This document shows positions 1 through 6,395 of a stretch of DNA of 14,022 bases, piece after piece. The stretch is from Chloroflexi bacterium RBG_16_56_11. Its GTDB lineage: Bacteria; Chloroflexota; Dehalococcoidia; Dehalococcoidales; RBG-16-60-22. The stretch spans positions 1 to 14,022 of the forward strand of contig MGNQ01000001.1 of the NCBI GenBank assembly GCA_001796865.1. The letters run 5' to 3'. The notes beneath the pieces were generated by a model, which searched no databases, was not told the origin of the DNA, and saw nothing but the letters and a program-made list of their open reading frames with translations. Each line of letters begins with the position of its first letter. The first letter of the stretch is position 1. The position numbers were made by a program, and so were the translations under genes.

Positions 1-439
1 CCTTGACGAACTCGTTTTCATAGTACCCGTGCAGCCAGTACTGGCCCATCACGCCCGCGAAGGGAAACGACTCGGCCAGCCAGGTGTGCCACCGGCCCCT
101 GGCGGTCTGGCCGTCCGGGGCCAGGGTGACGACGCCGCCAATCTGGATGATGACGGTGCCGCCCCCGCCGCCGCCCCGGGGCCGGGGTGGAGGGGCCTGG
201 CCTGGCCGGTCCTGACGGCCTCCGCCGACCGCCTGCAGGTACATCTTCCTGACCCCTTCCTTGCCCAGGAACTGGCCGTGGCTCTCTATCTCAACGGACT
301 CGGTGTCCTCGGAGAACAGGTCGACAATCTCCGGCAACCGCCGGGTATCGAAGTAATAGCCGTATACCCGCTCCAGGTTCTCTATCTCGTGGATATCTTC
401 AAGCCGGGTTACTTCCTTTTCCAGTTCTTCCAGGGTCAT
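1..439 (-). CDS. SnoaL-like/NTF2-like fold protein, partial (C-terminus beyond window)
   Basis: The first 146 residues are present; the reading frame runs off the left edge. I translated it directly from the minus strand. It starts with ATG at 439-437, preceded by AAGGAG at good spacing. The opening helix (LEDIHEIENLERVYGYYFD, residues 13-31), then EIVDLFSED and FLGKEGVRKMY, is typical of SnoaL-like (NTF2 superfamily) alpha+beta barrel proteins, which include dehydratases, isomerases and dehydrochlorinases as well as many proteins of unknown substrate. It is a clear paralogue of the gene just upstream (471-1100), from which it is separated by 31 bp, so the two are probably co-transcribed. Residues about 72-94 form a Gly/Pro/Arg-rich insert (a run of six Gly after PPPRPR) that the paralogue lacks in that form. 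The substrate cannot be read from the sequence. Confidence 0.8.
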   Translation of the reverse strand, partial: MTLEELEKEVTRLEDIHEIENLERVYGYYFDTRRLPEIVDLFSEDTESVEIESHGQFLGKEGVRKMYLQAVGGGRQDRPGQAPPPRPRGGGGGGTVIIQIGGVVTLAPDGQTARGRWHTWLAESFPFAGVMGQYWLHGYYENEFVK

Positions 440-470
440 AGCGTCGCTCCTTTACTGACAATCATGAGGT

Positions 471-1100
471 TTACTTTCCGGTCACCGGATTCTTGAAGTG
501 GACCGGGACGCGGAAGTCTGAGGGGTAGGGTGCGTAGGCTGTCGGCGGGGCATCGGGTTTCACCACCGGGTCCGGCCCGTTCTGTCCGACCACCGGCACT
601 TTCAGCCAGCCGTCCTCGTAAGGCGTGCGGAAGGTGAGGAAAAAATGCAGCTTCTTTATCTTCCAGGTGCCGCTTTCCCTGACATACTCGTTTTCGTAGA
701 CGCCGTTTATCCAGGTCTGGCGGAGCTCGCCCTCGTGCATGGAGGCTATAGGTTTAGCCTCCATCCCCATGCCGTACCACCTGCCTTGGGCGGTCTTACC
801 TCCGGCGTCCACGTTCACGACGCCCTGGAGCTGGAAAAGGACGGACAGCAGGCCCGGGCGGCGCGGCCGGTTCGGGCCGCCTCCCAGAAGGTCGATATAG
901 TATCTCTTTACCCCTTCCTTGCCCTTGTAAACGCCGCGGTCGGCCTCCTCTACCCATGGCTCGTTATCGGCAAACAGGTCGACTATATTTTGCCACTCGC
1001 CGTAGTCCTGGTAATACCCGTAAATTTTTTGTAAATGCTCTATCTGCTTGATGTCATCGAGTCGCTGAATCCTGGCCTGCAATTCTGCCCGTGTCGCCAT
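471..1100 (-). CDS. SnoaL-like/NTF2-like fold protein, full length
   Basis: This 209-residue protein starts with ATG at 1100-1098, preceded by a strong AGGAGG. Residues about 10-150 form a SnoaL-like (PF13577-type) domain: the LDDIKQIEHLQKIYGYYQD helix, NIVDLFAD, YKGKEGVKRYY, then the barrel strands with GRWYGMGMEA and INGVYENEYVRESGTWKIKK. The last 55 residues are Pro-rich and low in structure (VVKPDAPPTAYAPYP), an extension that I have seen in database relatives annotated only as 'nuclear transport factor 2 family'. The fold is usually cytoplasmic, no signal peptide is visible, and the enzymatic activity is unknown. It is the first gene of a minus-strand pair with the truncated paralogue at 1-439, and it is transcribed divergently from the VOC/ABC operon. 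A metabolic role in modifying small organic molecules is inference. Confidence 0.85.
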   Translation of the reverse strand: MATRAELQARIQRLDDIKQIEHLQKIYGYYQDYGEWQNIVDLFADNEPWVEEADRGVYKGKEGVKRYYIDLLGGGPNRPRRPGLLSVLFQLQGVVNVDAGGKTAQGRWYGMGMEAKPIASMHEGELRQTWINGVYENEYVRESGTWKIKKLHFFLTFRTPYEDGWLKVPVVGQNGPDPVVKPDAPPTAYAPYPSDFRVPVHFKNPVTGK

Positions 1101-1146
1101 GCGGACCTCCTTTTATTTTTTTTATACTATATACCATTTTTAAGTT

Positions 1147-1152
1147 ATTATA
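1147..1152 (-). promoter_or_regulatory. -10 box for the SnoaL-like pair (candidate)
   Basis: On the minus strand this reads TATAAT, a perfect -10 hexamer, 47 bases before the ATG at 1100 in an AT-rich region. No good -35 is seen at the usual spacing (TTTCAT is the best at 17 bp), so if real it may need an activator. A second AT-rich stretch closer to the gene (TATAGTATAAA) is an alternative. Confidence 0.4.
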
Positions 1153-1161
1153 GGTTAATTC

Positions 1162-1199
1162 TCCGGCCAATGAAACAGGACACGGCCGGATTTCATGAA
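1162..1199. promoter_or_regulatory. interleaved inverted repeats in the divergent intergenic region, possible operator
   Basis: Between the divergent starts at 1100 and 1294 lie two exact interleaved dyads: TCCGGCC (1162-1168) with GGCCGGA (1184-1190), half-sites 22 bp apart, and ATGAAA (1170-1175) with TTTCAT (1191-1196). The second also contains the perfect palindrome TTCATGAA (1192-1199). The 22-bp centre spacing (two helical turns) and the location just upstream of the minus-strand -10 box suit a regulator site. That function is inference. Confidence 0.35.
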
Positions 1200-1293
1200 T
1201 TTGTAACTTTTTATCGTTTAATTTTATAACTCTTTAATCTCCCTTTGTTTAGACTATCTAATGTAGCGTTCAACCGACAAGGAGGATGAGAAG

Positions 1294-1674
1294 ATGTTAA
1301 AAAACGCCAGGGTTACCGCGACTCTACCGGCGGTGGACCTGAAACGGGCCAGGAAGTTCTACGAGGAAAAGCTGGGGCTTAAGGTCATTAAAGAAGACCC
1401 CTCACCGGGGATTACCCTTGAAGCAGGGAAGGGTACCACGCTCTACGTGTACCAGCGAGGCGCGACCAAGGCCGACCATACCGTTGCCGAGTTTACGGTC
1501 GATGACGTGGAAGCCGAAGTAAAAAACCTCAAGGCCAGGGGTGTGAAGTTCGAGGAGTATAATATCCCCGGCATGGGCATCAAGACGGTCAACGGCATCG
1601 CCACCATGGATGGCTTTAAAGGCGCCTGGTTCAAGGATACCGAAGGTAACATCCTGGGAATATCCAGCATGTAG
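1294..1674 (+). CDS. VOC-family (glyoxalase/bleomycin-resistance fold) protein
   Basis: The 126-residue length is typical of a single VOC module pair. The ATG at 1294 follows GGAGG at 1281-1285. The signature is clear: ATLPAVDLKRARKFYEEKLGL (residues 9-29) is the first beta-alpha-beta unit and MDGFKGAWFKDTEGNILGI (residues 106-124) the closing one, as in proteins annotated 'VOC family protein'. The usual N-terminal metal-ligand His is not apparent in the first strand, so it may not be a classical metal-dependent lyase or dioxygenase. The stop codon lies 7 bp before the proposed TTG start of the ABC receptor gene and overlaps that gene's ribosome site, so the two are probably translated together. 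No substrate can be assigned. Co-expression with a betaine-type importer is the only clue to its role. Confidence 0.88.
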   Translation: MLKNARVTATLPAVDLKRARKFYEEKLGLKVIKEDPSPGITLEAGKGTTLYVYQRGATKADHTVAEFTVDDVEAEVKNLKARGVKFEEYNIPGMGIKTVNGIATMDGFKGAWFKDTEGNILGISSM

Positions 1675-1681
1675 GGGAATA

Positions 1682-2620
1682 TTGAAGAGACTGACACTGA
1701 AGCTCGGGCTATTGGTCTTTCTGGTGCTGGCTTTTTCCGGCTGCACCGGCGATGGCGAGGGTGCGCCGCAAAAAGGGCCCGTTACCGTGAGCTCCAAAGC
1801 CGATACCGAGGGCTCGCTGCTGGGGCAGGTCATCACCATCATGTTGGTCAACAACGGTTTCCGCGTTATCGATAAGCCGGCCATCGCCGGAACATCCCTG
1901 ATACGTGAGGCCCTGTTATCGGGGAACATCGACATTTACCCGGAGTATACCGGGAATGGCGCCGTTTTCTTCCCCGATATCGACCCCGGCACCTGGAAGG
2001 ACGCCCGGCAGGGCTACCAGCGGGTGAAAGAGCTGGACAAAAGCCGGAATAGCGTCGTCTGGCTACAGCCGGCCCCGGCCAACAATACCTGGGCGATTGC
2101 CATTCCCAAATCTCTCTCCGACATGGAGGGCATCCGCTCCCTGGATGATTTCGCGTCGTACGTAAATAGAGGTGGTTTTATCAAGCTGGCCGGTTCCGAG
2201 GAGTTCATTACCAGCCAGGTAGCCTTGCCCGCCTTCGAGGCGGCTTACGGCTTCTCTCTCTCCAAAGACCAGCTGGTCGCCCTGGCGGGCGGTAACACCG
2301 CCCAGACCGAAAAGGCAGCGGCCGAGGGTACCGACGGCGTGAACGCCGCCATGGCTTACGGCACCGACGGTTCCCTGAGCGCCCTGGATCTCGTAGTCCT
2401 GACTGATCCGAGAGGCGTGCAGCCGGTCTACCAGCCTGCCCCGATTGTCAGAGGGGCGGTGTTTGATAAATATCCCGAGCTGGCTGGTATCCTCGACCCC
2501 GTGTTCGATTCGCTTAGCCTGTCCGCGCTGCAGGGACTGAATGCTTCCATCGCCATCAACGGCCAGAACCCGGCCGAAGTTGCCCGTAACTATCTCGTTT
2601 CTAAGAATTTCTTGAAATAG
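1682..2620 (+). CDS. ABC transporter substrate-binding lipoprotein, glycine betaine/choline/carnitine (OsmF/YehZ, OpuAC) family
   Basis: I place the start at TTG 1682, not at the upstream in-frame ATG (1610), which lies inside the VOC gene. From TTG the protein begins LKRLTLKLGLLVFLVLAFSGC, a good lipoprotein signal with the lipidated Cys at residue 21. AGGGG at 1673-1677 supplies a close ribosome site. The 312-residue product has the OpuAC (PF04069) pattern: SSKADTEGSLLGQ (residues 37-49), the AGTSLIREAL segment, and GNIDIYPEYTGNG, with PEYTG at residues 87-91. It should sit on the outer face of the membrane and deliver ligand to the two permeases encoded downstream. Members of this family bind quaternary amines such as betaine, choline or carnitine, though YehZ-type receptors can have weak betaine affinity, so the exact ligand is open. 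Confidence 0.9.
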   Translation: MKRLTLKLGLLVFLVLAFSGCTGDGEGAPQKGPVTVSSKADTEGSLLGQVITIMLVNNGFRVIDKPAIAGTSLIREALLSGNIDIYPEYTGNGAVFFPDIDPGTWKDARQGYQRVKELDKSRNSVVWLQPAPANNTWAIAIPKSLSDMEGIRSLDDFASYVNRGGFIKLAGSEEFITSQVALPAFEAAYGFSLSKDQLVALAGGNTAQTEKAAAEGTDGVNAAMAYGTDGSLSALDLVVLTDPRGVQPVYQPAPIVRGAVFDKYPELAGILDPVFDSLSLSALQGLNASIAINGQNPAEVARNYLVSKNFLK

Positions 2621-2630
2621 CCGGATAGTT

Positions 2631-3806
2631 ATGATTCGAAGGCTGCTTTCACCGGACACTGTAGCCATTACCGGCGTCATTACCGGGCTGGTCTCCCTGC
2701 CGTTCGGCTGGCTCACGCTGAAGCCGAACCGCCTGGCCGGCGGCACGGGACTGAGCTTGACGGACGGTCTCGGCGGGGGCGCGACGGTTATCATCGTCGT
2801 GTTATGGATAACGTGCCTGGCGCTGAGCTTATTCGGGAGGCGGCGGTGGCAGGTGACGGCCCTCGGGATTGCCTTGAACCTGGTGGTCATCGCCACCATT
2901 TTCTTCACCGGCCCGGCGGCGGCCAGGCTCATAGGGGACGCTCCGACCGTGGCCAGGGTATCACCGGGCGTCGGGATATGGCTGACCTGCCTGGGGGCGT
3001 ATATCGCCATATTTTCCTGCCGGCAGAGGCTCAAAGGCTTCCCATTATGGCAAAACCTGGTCTCGTGGTTGGGACTCCTCAGCATATTCATACTGCTGGG
3101 GACAGGCTGGCTTGATAACCTCTCGGTAATCGTCGAGTTCAAAAACCAGCAGGCGCAGTTTGTCCGGCAGCTGGTAAACCACGTCGTTTTGTTCGCCGGG
3201 AGCGTCTTTGCCGGGACGTTAATCGGCGTGCCGCTCGGCATCTGGGCGGCGCGCCGCCGGCGGGCGGAGGGGCCGATATTTTTCGTAACCAATATCGTGC
3301 AGACAGTCCCGAGCCTGGCGCTCTTCGGACTGCTTATCGCGCCGCTCTCGGCTTTGTCCCTGGCCTTTCCCGTCCTCCGGGAATGGGGCATCAGCGGCAT
3401 CGGCGCGGCGCCGGCCATTATTGCCCTGGTTCTCTACTCATTGCTACCCGTGGCGAGGAACACCTATGTCGGGCTCAGCCAGCTTGATCCCGCTATAATC
3501 GACGCCGGTCGGGGCATGGGCATGAGCCGCGGGCAGCTGTTCCGGAAAATAGAACTCCCCCTGTCAGCGCCGCTTGTCTTGGAGGGGGTGCGCACCGCAT
3601 CGGTCCAGGCGGTAGGGAATACGGCCGTGGCGGCCCTCATCGGCGCCGGCGGGCTGGGATGGTTCATCTTCCAGGGAATCAGCCAGGCGGCCAATGATGT
3701 CGTTATACTCGGGGCGGTCCCCATCATGGCCCTGTCCCTTATCGTCGACTCGGCGATGCGCGGGGCGGTGAAAGTCGCCACGCCCAAAGGACTCGGCGCG
3801 AGATGA
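2631..3806 (+). CDS. ABC transporter permease, betaine/choline-type (YehY-like)
   Basis: This is a 391-residue inner-membrane protein. The N-terminal ~165 residues hold about five extra hydrophobic segments (near 11-31, 51-69, 75-96, 113-129 and 143-161). The second half (about 175-385) is a BPD_transp_1 permease domain with the cytoplasmic EAA loop, DAGRGMGMSRGQLF followed by KIELP (residues 291-310), that docks on the ATPase. The long N-terminal membrane extension matches the layout of E. coli YehY rather than the shorter OpuCB. The ATG at 2631 lies 10 bp after the receptor stop with only a weak ribosome site, and the stop overlaps the ATPase start (ATGA), so translation is probably coupled. 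Together with the second permease it forms the transmembrane channel of the importer. Confidence 0.9.
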   Translation: MIRRLLSPDTVAITGVITGLVSLPFGWLTLKPNRLAGGTGLSLTDGLGGGATVIIVVLWITCLALSLFGRRRWQVTALGIALNLVVIATIFFTGPAAARLIGDAPTVARVSPGVGIWLTCLGAYIAIFSCRQRLKGFPLWQNLVSWLGLLSIFILLGTGWLDNLSVIVEFKNQQAQFVRQLVNHVVLFAGSVFAGTLIGVPLGIWAARRRRAEGPIFFVTNIVQTVPSLALFGLLIAPLSALSLAFPVLREWGISGIGAAPAIIALVLYSLLPVARNTYVGLSQLDPAIIDAGRGMGMSRGQLFRKIELPLSAPLVLEGVRTASVQAVGNTAVAALIGAGGLGWFIFQGISQAANDVVILGAVPIMALSLIVDSAMRGAVKVATPKGLGAR

Positions 3807-4912
3807 TACGCCTGGAGAACGTCACCAGGCTCTTTGATAACGTTGCCGCTGTTGATGGTTTTTCGCTGGAGGTCGACCAGGGCGAGGTCTGCGTTCTCAT
3901 CGGACCGTCCGGCTGCGGCAAGACCACTACCCTGCGACTGATTAACCGCCTCGTCGAGCCGACCTCCGGGACAATCCTGGTCAACGGCCGGGACGTCAGC
4001 CGGACGAAGGCGGAGGTCTTGCGCCGGTCAATAGGCTACGCTATCCAGAGCGTGGGACTGTTCCCCCACATGACGGTAGGGGCGAATATCGGGGTGGTGC
4101 CCGGACTGCTGGGGTGGGGGAAGGAACGCATTTCGGCCCGTGTCAATGAGCTCCTGGAACTCGTCGGGCTCGAACCGCGGCAGTACGCCCCGAAATATGT
4201 TAGCCAGCTCTCCGGCGGGGAAGCCCAGCGCGTCGGCGTGGCGCGGGCACTGGCGGCCGACCCGCCCATCCTCCTCATGGACGAGCCCTTCGGCGCCGTC
4301 GATCCGCTGACGCGGCAGCGGTTGCAGGTACAGTTCCTGCGCATCCAGAGGAAACTGAAGAAGACCATAATCCTGGTGACTCACGACCTGGATGAGGCTA
4401 TCCGGCTCGCCGACCGGATTGCCGTGATGCAGTCGGGAAGACTGGTGCAGCACGACTCACCCGAGCGGATACTGGCCAGTCCGGCCAATAAGTTCGTCCA
4501 TGACTTCGTGGGCGTCGACCGGGCGTTAAAACGCCTTTCGCGTATCAGCGTCGAGGAGTTCATCAGGCCGACCCCTTCTGTAACGACGTCAGCAACCCGC
4601 GAAGAATTATCAGCGGCCATCGGCGGCCACCGCTCGGTCTGGGTGGTCGATGGTGATGGCCGCCCCATCGGCTGGATAGACAGGGCCAGTTTAAGGGACC
4701 CGGGTCAATTGAATGACATCACGGTACGGGCCGATCCCGCGGAAATGTACGTGACCGGCAGCGATACCCTTCATGGGGCCCTTTCCCGGATGCTCGGTCT
4801 TGGGTTCAAGAGCCTCCCGGCGGTCGACGATAACGGACGCCTCATCGGCGAGATTACCCTCGGCGATATCGAGAAAGCGACCGCCCGGGGAGAGAACATG
4901 GACCATGTTTAA
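3803..4912 (+). CDS. ABC transporter ATP-binding protein with C-terminal CBS pair, betaine/choline-type (YehX/OpuCA-like)
   Basis: This is a 369-residue ATPase. All motors are intact: Walker A GPSGCGKTT (34-42), Q-loop Gln82, ABC signature LSGGE (136-140), Walker B ILLMDEP (156-162) and switch His194 (VTHD). Residues about 255-361 form two CBS repeats (VWVVDGDGRPIGWI and LPAVDDNGRLIGEITLGDI). In OpuA/OpuC-type importers, CBS domains sense ionic strength or cyclic dinucleotides and gate transport, so osmotic or nucleotide control is plausible here. The gene overlaps the preceding permease by 4 bp and the following permease by 8 bp, consistent with fixed stoichiometry. It acts at the cytoplasmic face of the membrane. 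Confidence 0.93.
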   Translation: MIRLENVTRLFDNVAAVDGFSLEVDQGEVCVLIGPSGCGKTTTLRLINRLVEPTSGTILVNGRDVSRTKAEVLRRSIGYAIQSVGLFPHMTVGANIGVVPGLLGWGKERISARVNELLELVGLEPRQYAPKYVSQLSGGEAQRVGVARALAADPPILLMDEPFGAVDPLTRQRLQVQFLRIQRKLKKTIILVTHDLDEAIRLADRIAVMQSGRLVQHDSPERILASPANKFVHDFVGVDRALKRLSRISVEEFIRPTPSVTTSATREELSAAIGGHRSVWVVDGDGRPIGWIDRASLRDPGQLNDITVRADPAEMYVTGSDTLHGALSRMLGLGFKSLPAVDDNGRLIGEITLGDIEKATARGENMDHV

Positions 4913-5657
4913 ACGGCAGGGGAGACGCTGGATAGTCCTGGCAGTGCTCACGGCGGTCTTCGTGATATTGCTTTTTCAGATGGGCTGGTGGGAAGCGGCG
5001 CTCCGGACTATCTTCTCCCGGGATGACGTGCTTTACCCGACGGCCAGTCTCATCGCGCTCGTCGGTGAGCATATGAAACTGGTAGCGCTATCCAGCGGCC
5101 TGACGGTTCTTATCGGCGTGCCACTGGGGATATGGGTGACACGCCGGAGCGGGCAGAGCTTTCTGCCCATCGTCACTGACCTTACCTCGCTGGGCCAGAC
5201 CTTTCCTCCCGTGGCCGTCCTGGCGCTGGCCGTGCCGCTCTTCGGGTTCGGCCTGGTCCCGACGGTCATCGCCCTGTTCCTCTACGGTCTGCTTCCCGTG
5301 GTCCGCAACACCGTGGCCGGCCTGGCGTCCGTCTCCCGGGAGACGCTCGAGGTCGCCTACGGGATGGGCATGGGCCGTCTCCAGGCGCTGATGCTGGTAG
5401 AGCTGCCCCTGGCGGTGCGGGTAATCCTGGCCGGGGTGCGTATCTCTGTTATCATCAATGTCGGCACGGCCATGATAGGGGCCGTCATCGGGGCCGGCGG
5501 GCTCGGCTCGCCGATAATCGCCGGCCTGGTGCAGTTCAACACCGCTTATGTCATCGAGGGAGCGCTACCGGCGGCCGTCATAGCCATACTACTCGACCGG
5601 TTTTTAGGGAATATCGAGAAGTCACTGGCTTTTTCTCCCGGCGAGAGAAACGGATAA
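4905..5657 (+). CDS. ABC transporter permease, betaine/choline-type (YehW-like)
   Basis: The open frame extends upstream to 4773, inside the ATPase gene. I choose ATG 4905 because it follows GGGGAGAG, overlaps the ATPase stop by only 8 bp and gives a normal N-terminus (MFKRQGRRW, then a first membrane helix at residues 9-27). The 250-residue product has a single BPD_transp_1 domain with its EAA loop EVAYGMGMGRLQALMLVELP at residues 149-168. It resembles the partner permease but lacks that protein's extra N-terminal helices, the same short/long asymmetry as YehW/YehY. It completes the four-component importer begun at 1682. Confidence 0.9.
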   Translation: MFKRQGRRWIVLAVLTAVFVILLFQMGWWEAALRTIFSRDDVLYPTASLIALVGEHMKLVALSSGLTVLIGVPLGIWVTRRSGQSFLPIVTDLTSLGQTFPPVAVLALAVPLFGFGLVPTVIALFLYGLLPVVRNTVAGLASVSRETLEVAYGMGMGRLQALMLVELPLAVRVILAGVRISVIINVGTAMIGAVIGAGGLGSPIIAGLVQFNTAYVIEGALPAAVIAILLDRFLGNIEKSLAFSPGERNG

Positions 5658-5703
5658 AAAAACGGAAATACCTGAAAAACGAATCGTCAAACAGGAGGGA
5701 ATT

Positions 5704-6228
5704 ATGAAGTGGCAGGACCTGATAATCGATGGTTTCGGGAGGGTGCTGGAGCTGGTCGAGCCGGCGCTGGACGGCCTGAGCCGGGCCGAGCTCGACCGCC
5801 AGCCGAATCCCGACTGCAATAGCATCGGCTGGATAGTCTGGCACCTGACGCGGGGCCAGGACGCCCAGATTGCCGACCTCATGGGCGGGGAGCAGGTCTG
5901 GGTCAAAGAAAAATGGTATGTCAAATTCAAGCGCGCCGCTGACCCCGGCGATACCGGCTTCGGCCACGGCCCGGAGGACGTGGCGGCGTTCAAATCACCG
6001 GACACCGGTGTGCTCATGGACTATTACCGCGCGACCCTGGAGCAGACGAAGCGATACCTCTCCGGTTTATCGCTAAAAGATTTGGACCGGGAGCTCGATG
6101 AGGCCTACCAGCCCAGGCCGACGGTTGGCGTGCGTATCGTCAGTATCATGGCCGACTGCCTCCAGCATTCCGGAGAGGCAGCCTACCTGCGCGGCTTCTT
6201 AAAAGGCAAGGGATGGCTGGGGTATTAG
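5704..6228 (+). CDS. DinB-fold (DinB_2/DUF664-like) protein
   Basis: This 174-residue protein is preceded by AGGAGG at good spacing. It shows the four-helix DinB pattern: NSIGWIVWHLTRGQDAQI (residues 39-56) with the usual metal-ligand position His47, and a C-terminal DCLQHSGEAAYLRGFLKGKGW (151-171) with His155. The residue four before His155, often a His in this fold, is Asp151. Family members are metal-binding thiol-dependent transferases (for example mycothiol or bacillithiol S-transferases) or are uncharacterised, so no reaction can be named. It starts 46 bp after the second permease with no clear terminator between, and may be the last gene of the VOC-ABC operon. Confidence 0.85.
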   Translation: MKWQDLIIDGFGRVLELVEPALDGLSRAELDRQPNPDCNSIGWIVWHLTRGQDAQIADLMGGEQVWVKEKWYVKFKRAADPGDTGFGHGPEDVAAFKSPDTGVLMDYYRATLEQTKRYLSGLSLKDLDRELDEAYQPRPTVGVRIVSIMADCLQHSGEAAYLRGFLKGKGWLGY

Positions 6229-6282
6229 GGATTCAAAATAAAGAGAAAAAGGAGAGTTTGGGGATGTATACGTGAATCCACC

Positions 6283-6312
6283 TTGCCTCCCTTTCCTCGT
6301 TCATACTATAAT
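6283..6312 (+). promoter_or_regulatory. promoter for the first CoA transferase
   Basis: TTGCCT (6283-6288), an 18-bp spacer and a perfect TATAAT (6307-6312) lie in the 167-bp gap before the CoA-transferase gene at 6396. Transcription would start near 6319, giving a leader of about 75 nt that contains the C5T3 hairpin. This suggests the CoA transferases are not simply read through from the transporter operon. Confidence 0.55.
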
Positions 6313-6339
6313 TATCTGGATATAAAATCCCCCTTTATG

Positions 6340-6358
6340 CCCCCTTTGTCAAAGGGGG
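6340..6358. repeat. short C5T3G/CA3G5 palindrome (hairpin)
   Basis: CCCCCTTTG and CAAAGGGGG form a perfect 9-bp stem around a single T. A partial direct copy, CCCCCTTTATG, lies just before it (from about 6330). Such C/G-run palindromes occur as dispersed short repeats in many bacterial genomes. Here it sits in the mRNA leader of the CoA-transferase gene. It has no T tract and so is not a canonical terminator. Confidence 0.6.
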
Positions 6359-6395
6359 ACAATCGTAAACTTTTATCATTTTAGCGGAGGCCCTT

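Noticed and set aside
1162..1196. The interleaved dyads read as an H-type RNA pseudoknot.
   Set aside because: The loop between the 3' halves of the two stems would be zero nucleotides and could not span a 7-bp stem, so a DNA operator is more likely.
1610..1681. Upstream ATG start for the receptor gene.
   Set aside because: It lies within the VOC gene and would bury the lipoprotein signal 24 residues in; the TTG at 1682 gives a normal signal peptide.
2063..3418. A 451-codon open frame on the minus strand.
   Set aside because: It lies wholly antisense to the well-supported receptor and permease genes, has no recognisable domain and is a product of high GC content.
4773..4904. Upstream ATG start for the second permease.
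   Set aside because: It would add 44 Arg/Ser/Pro-rich residues overlapping the CBS region of the ATPase; ATG 4905 has a ribosome site and a normal N-terminus.
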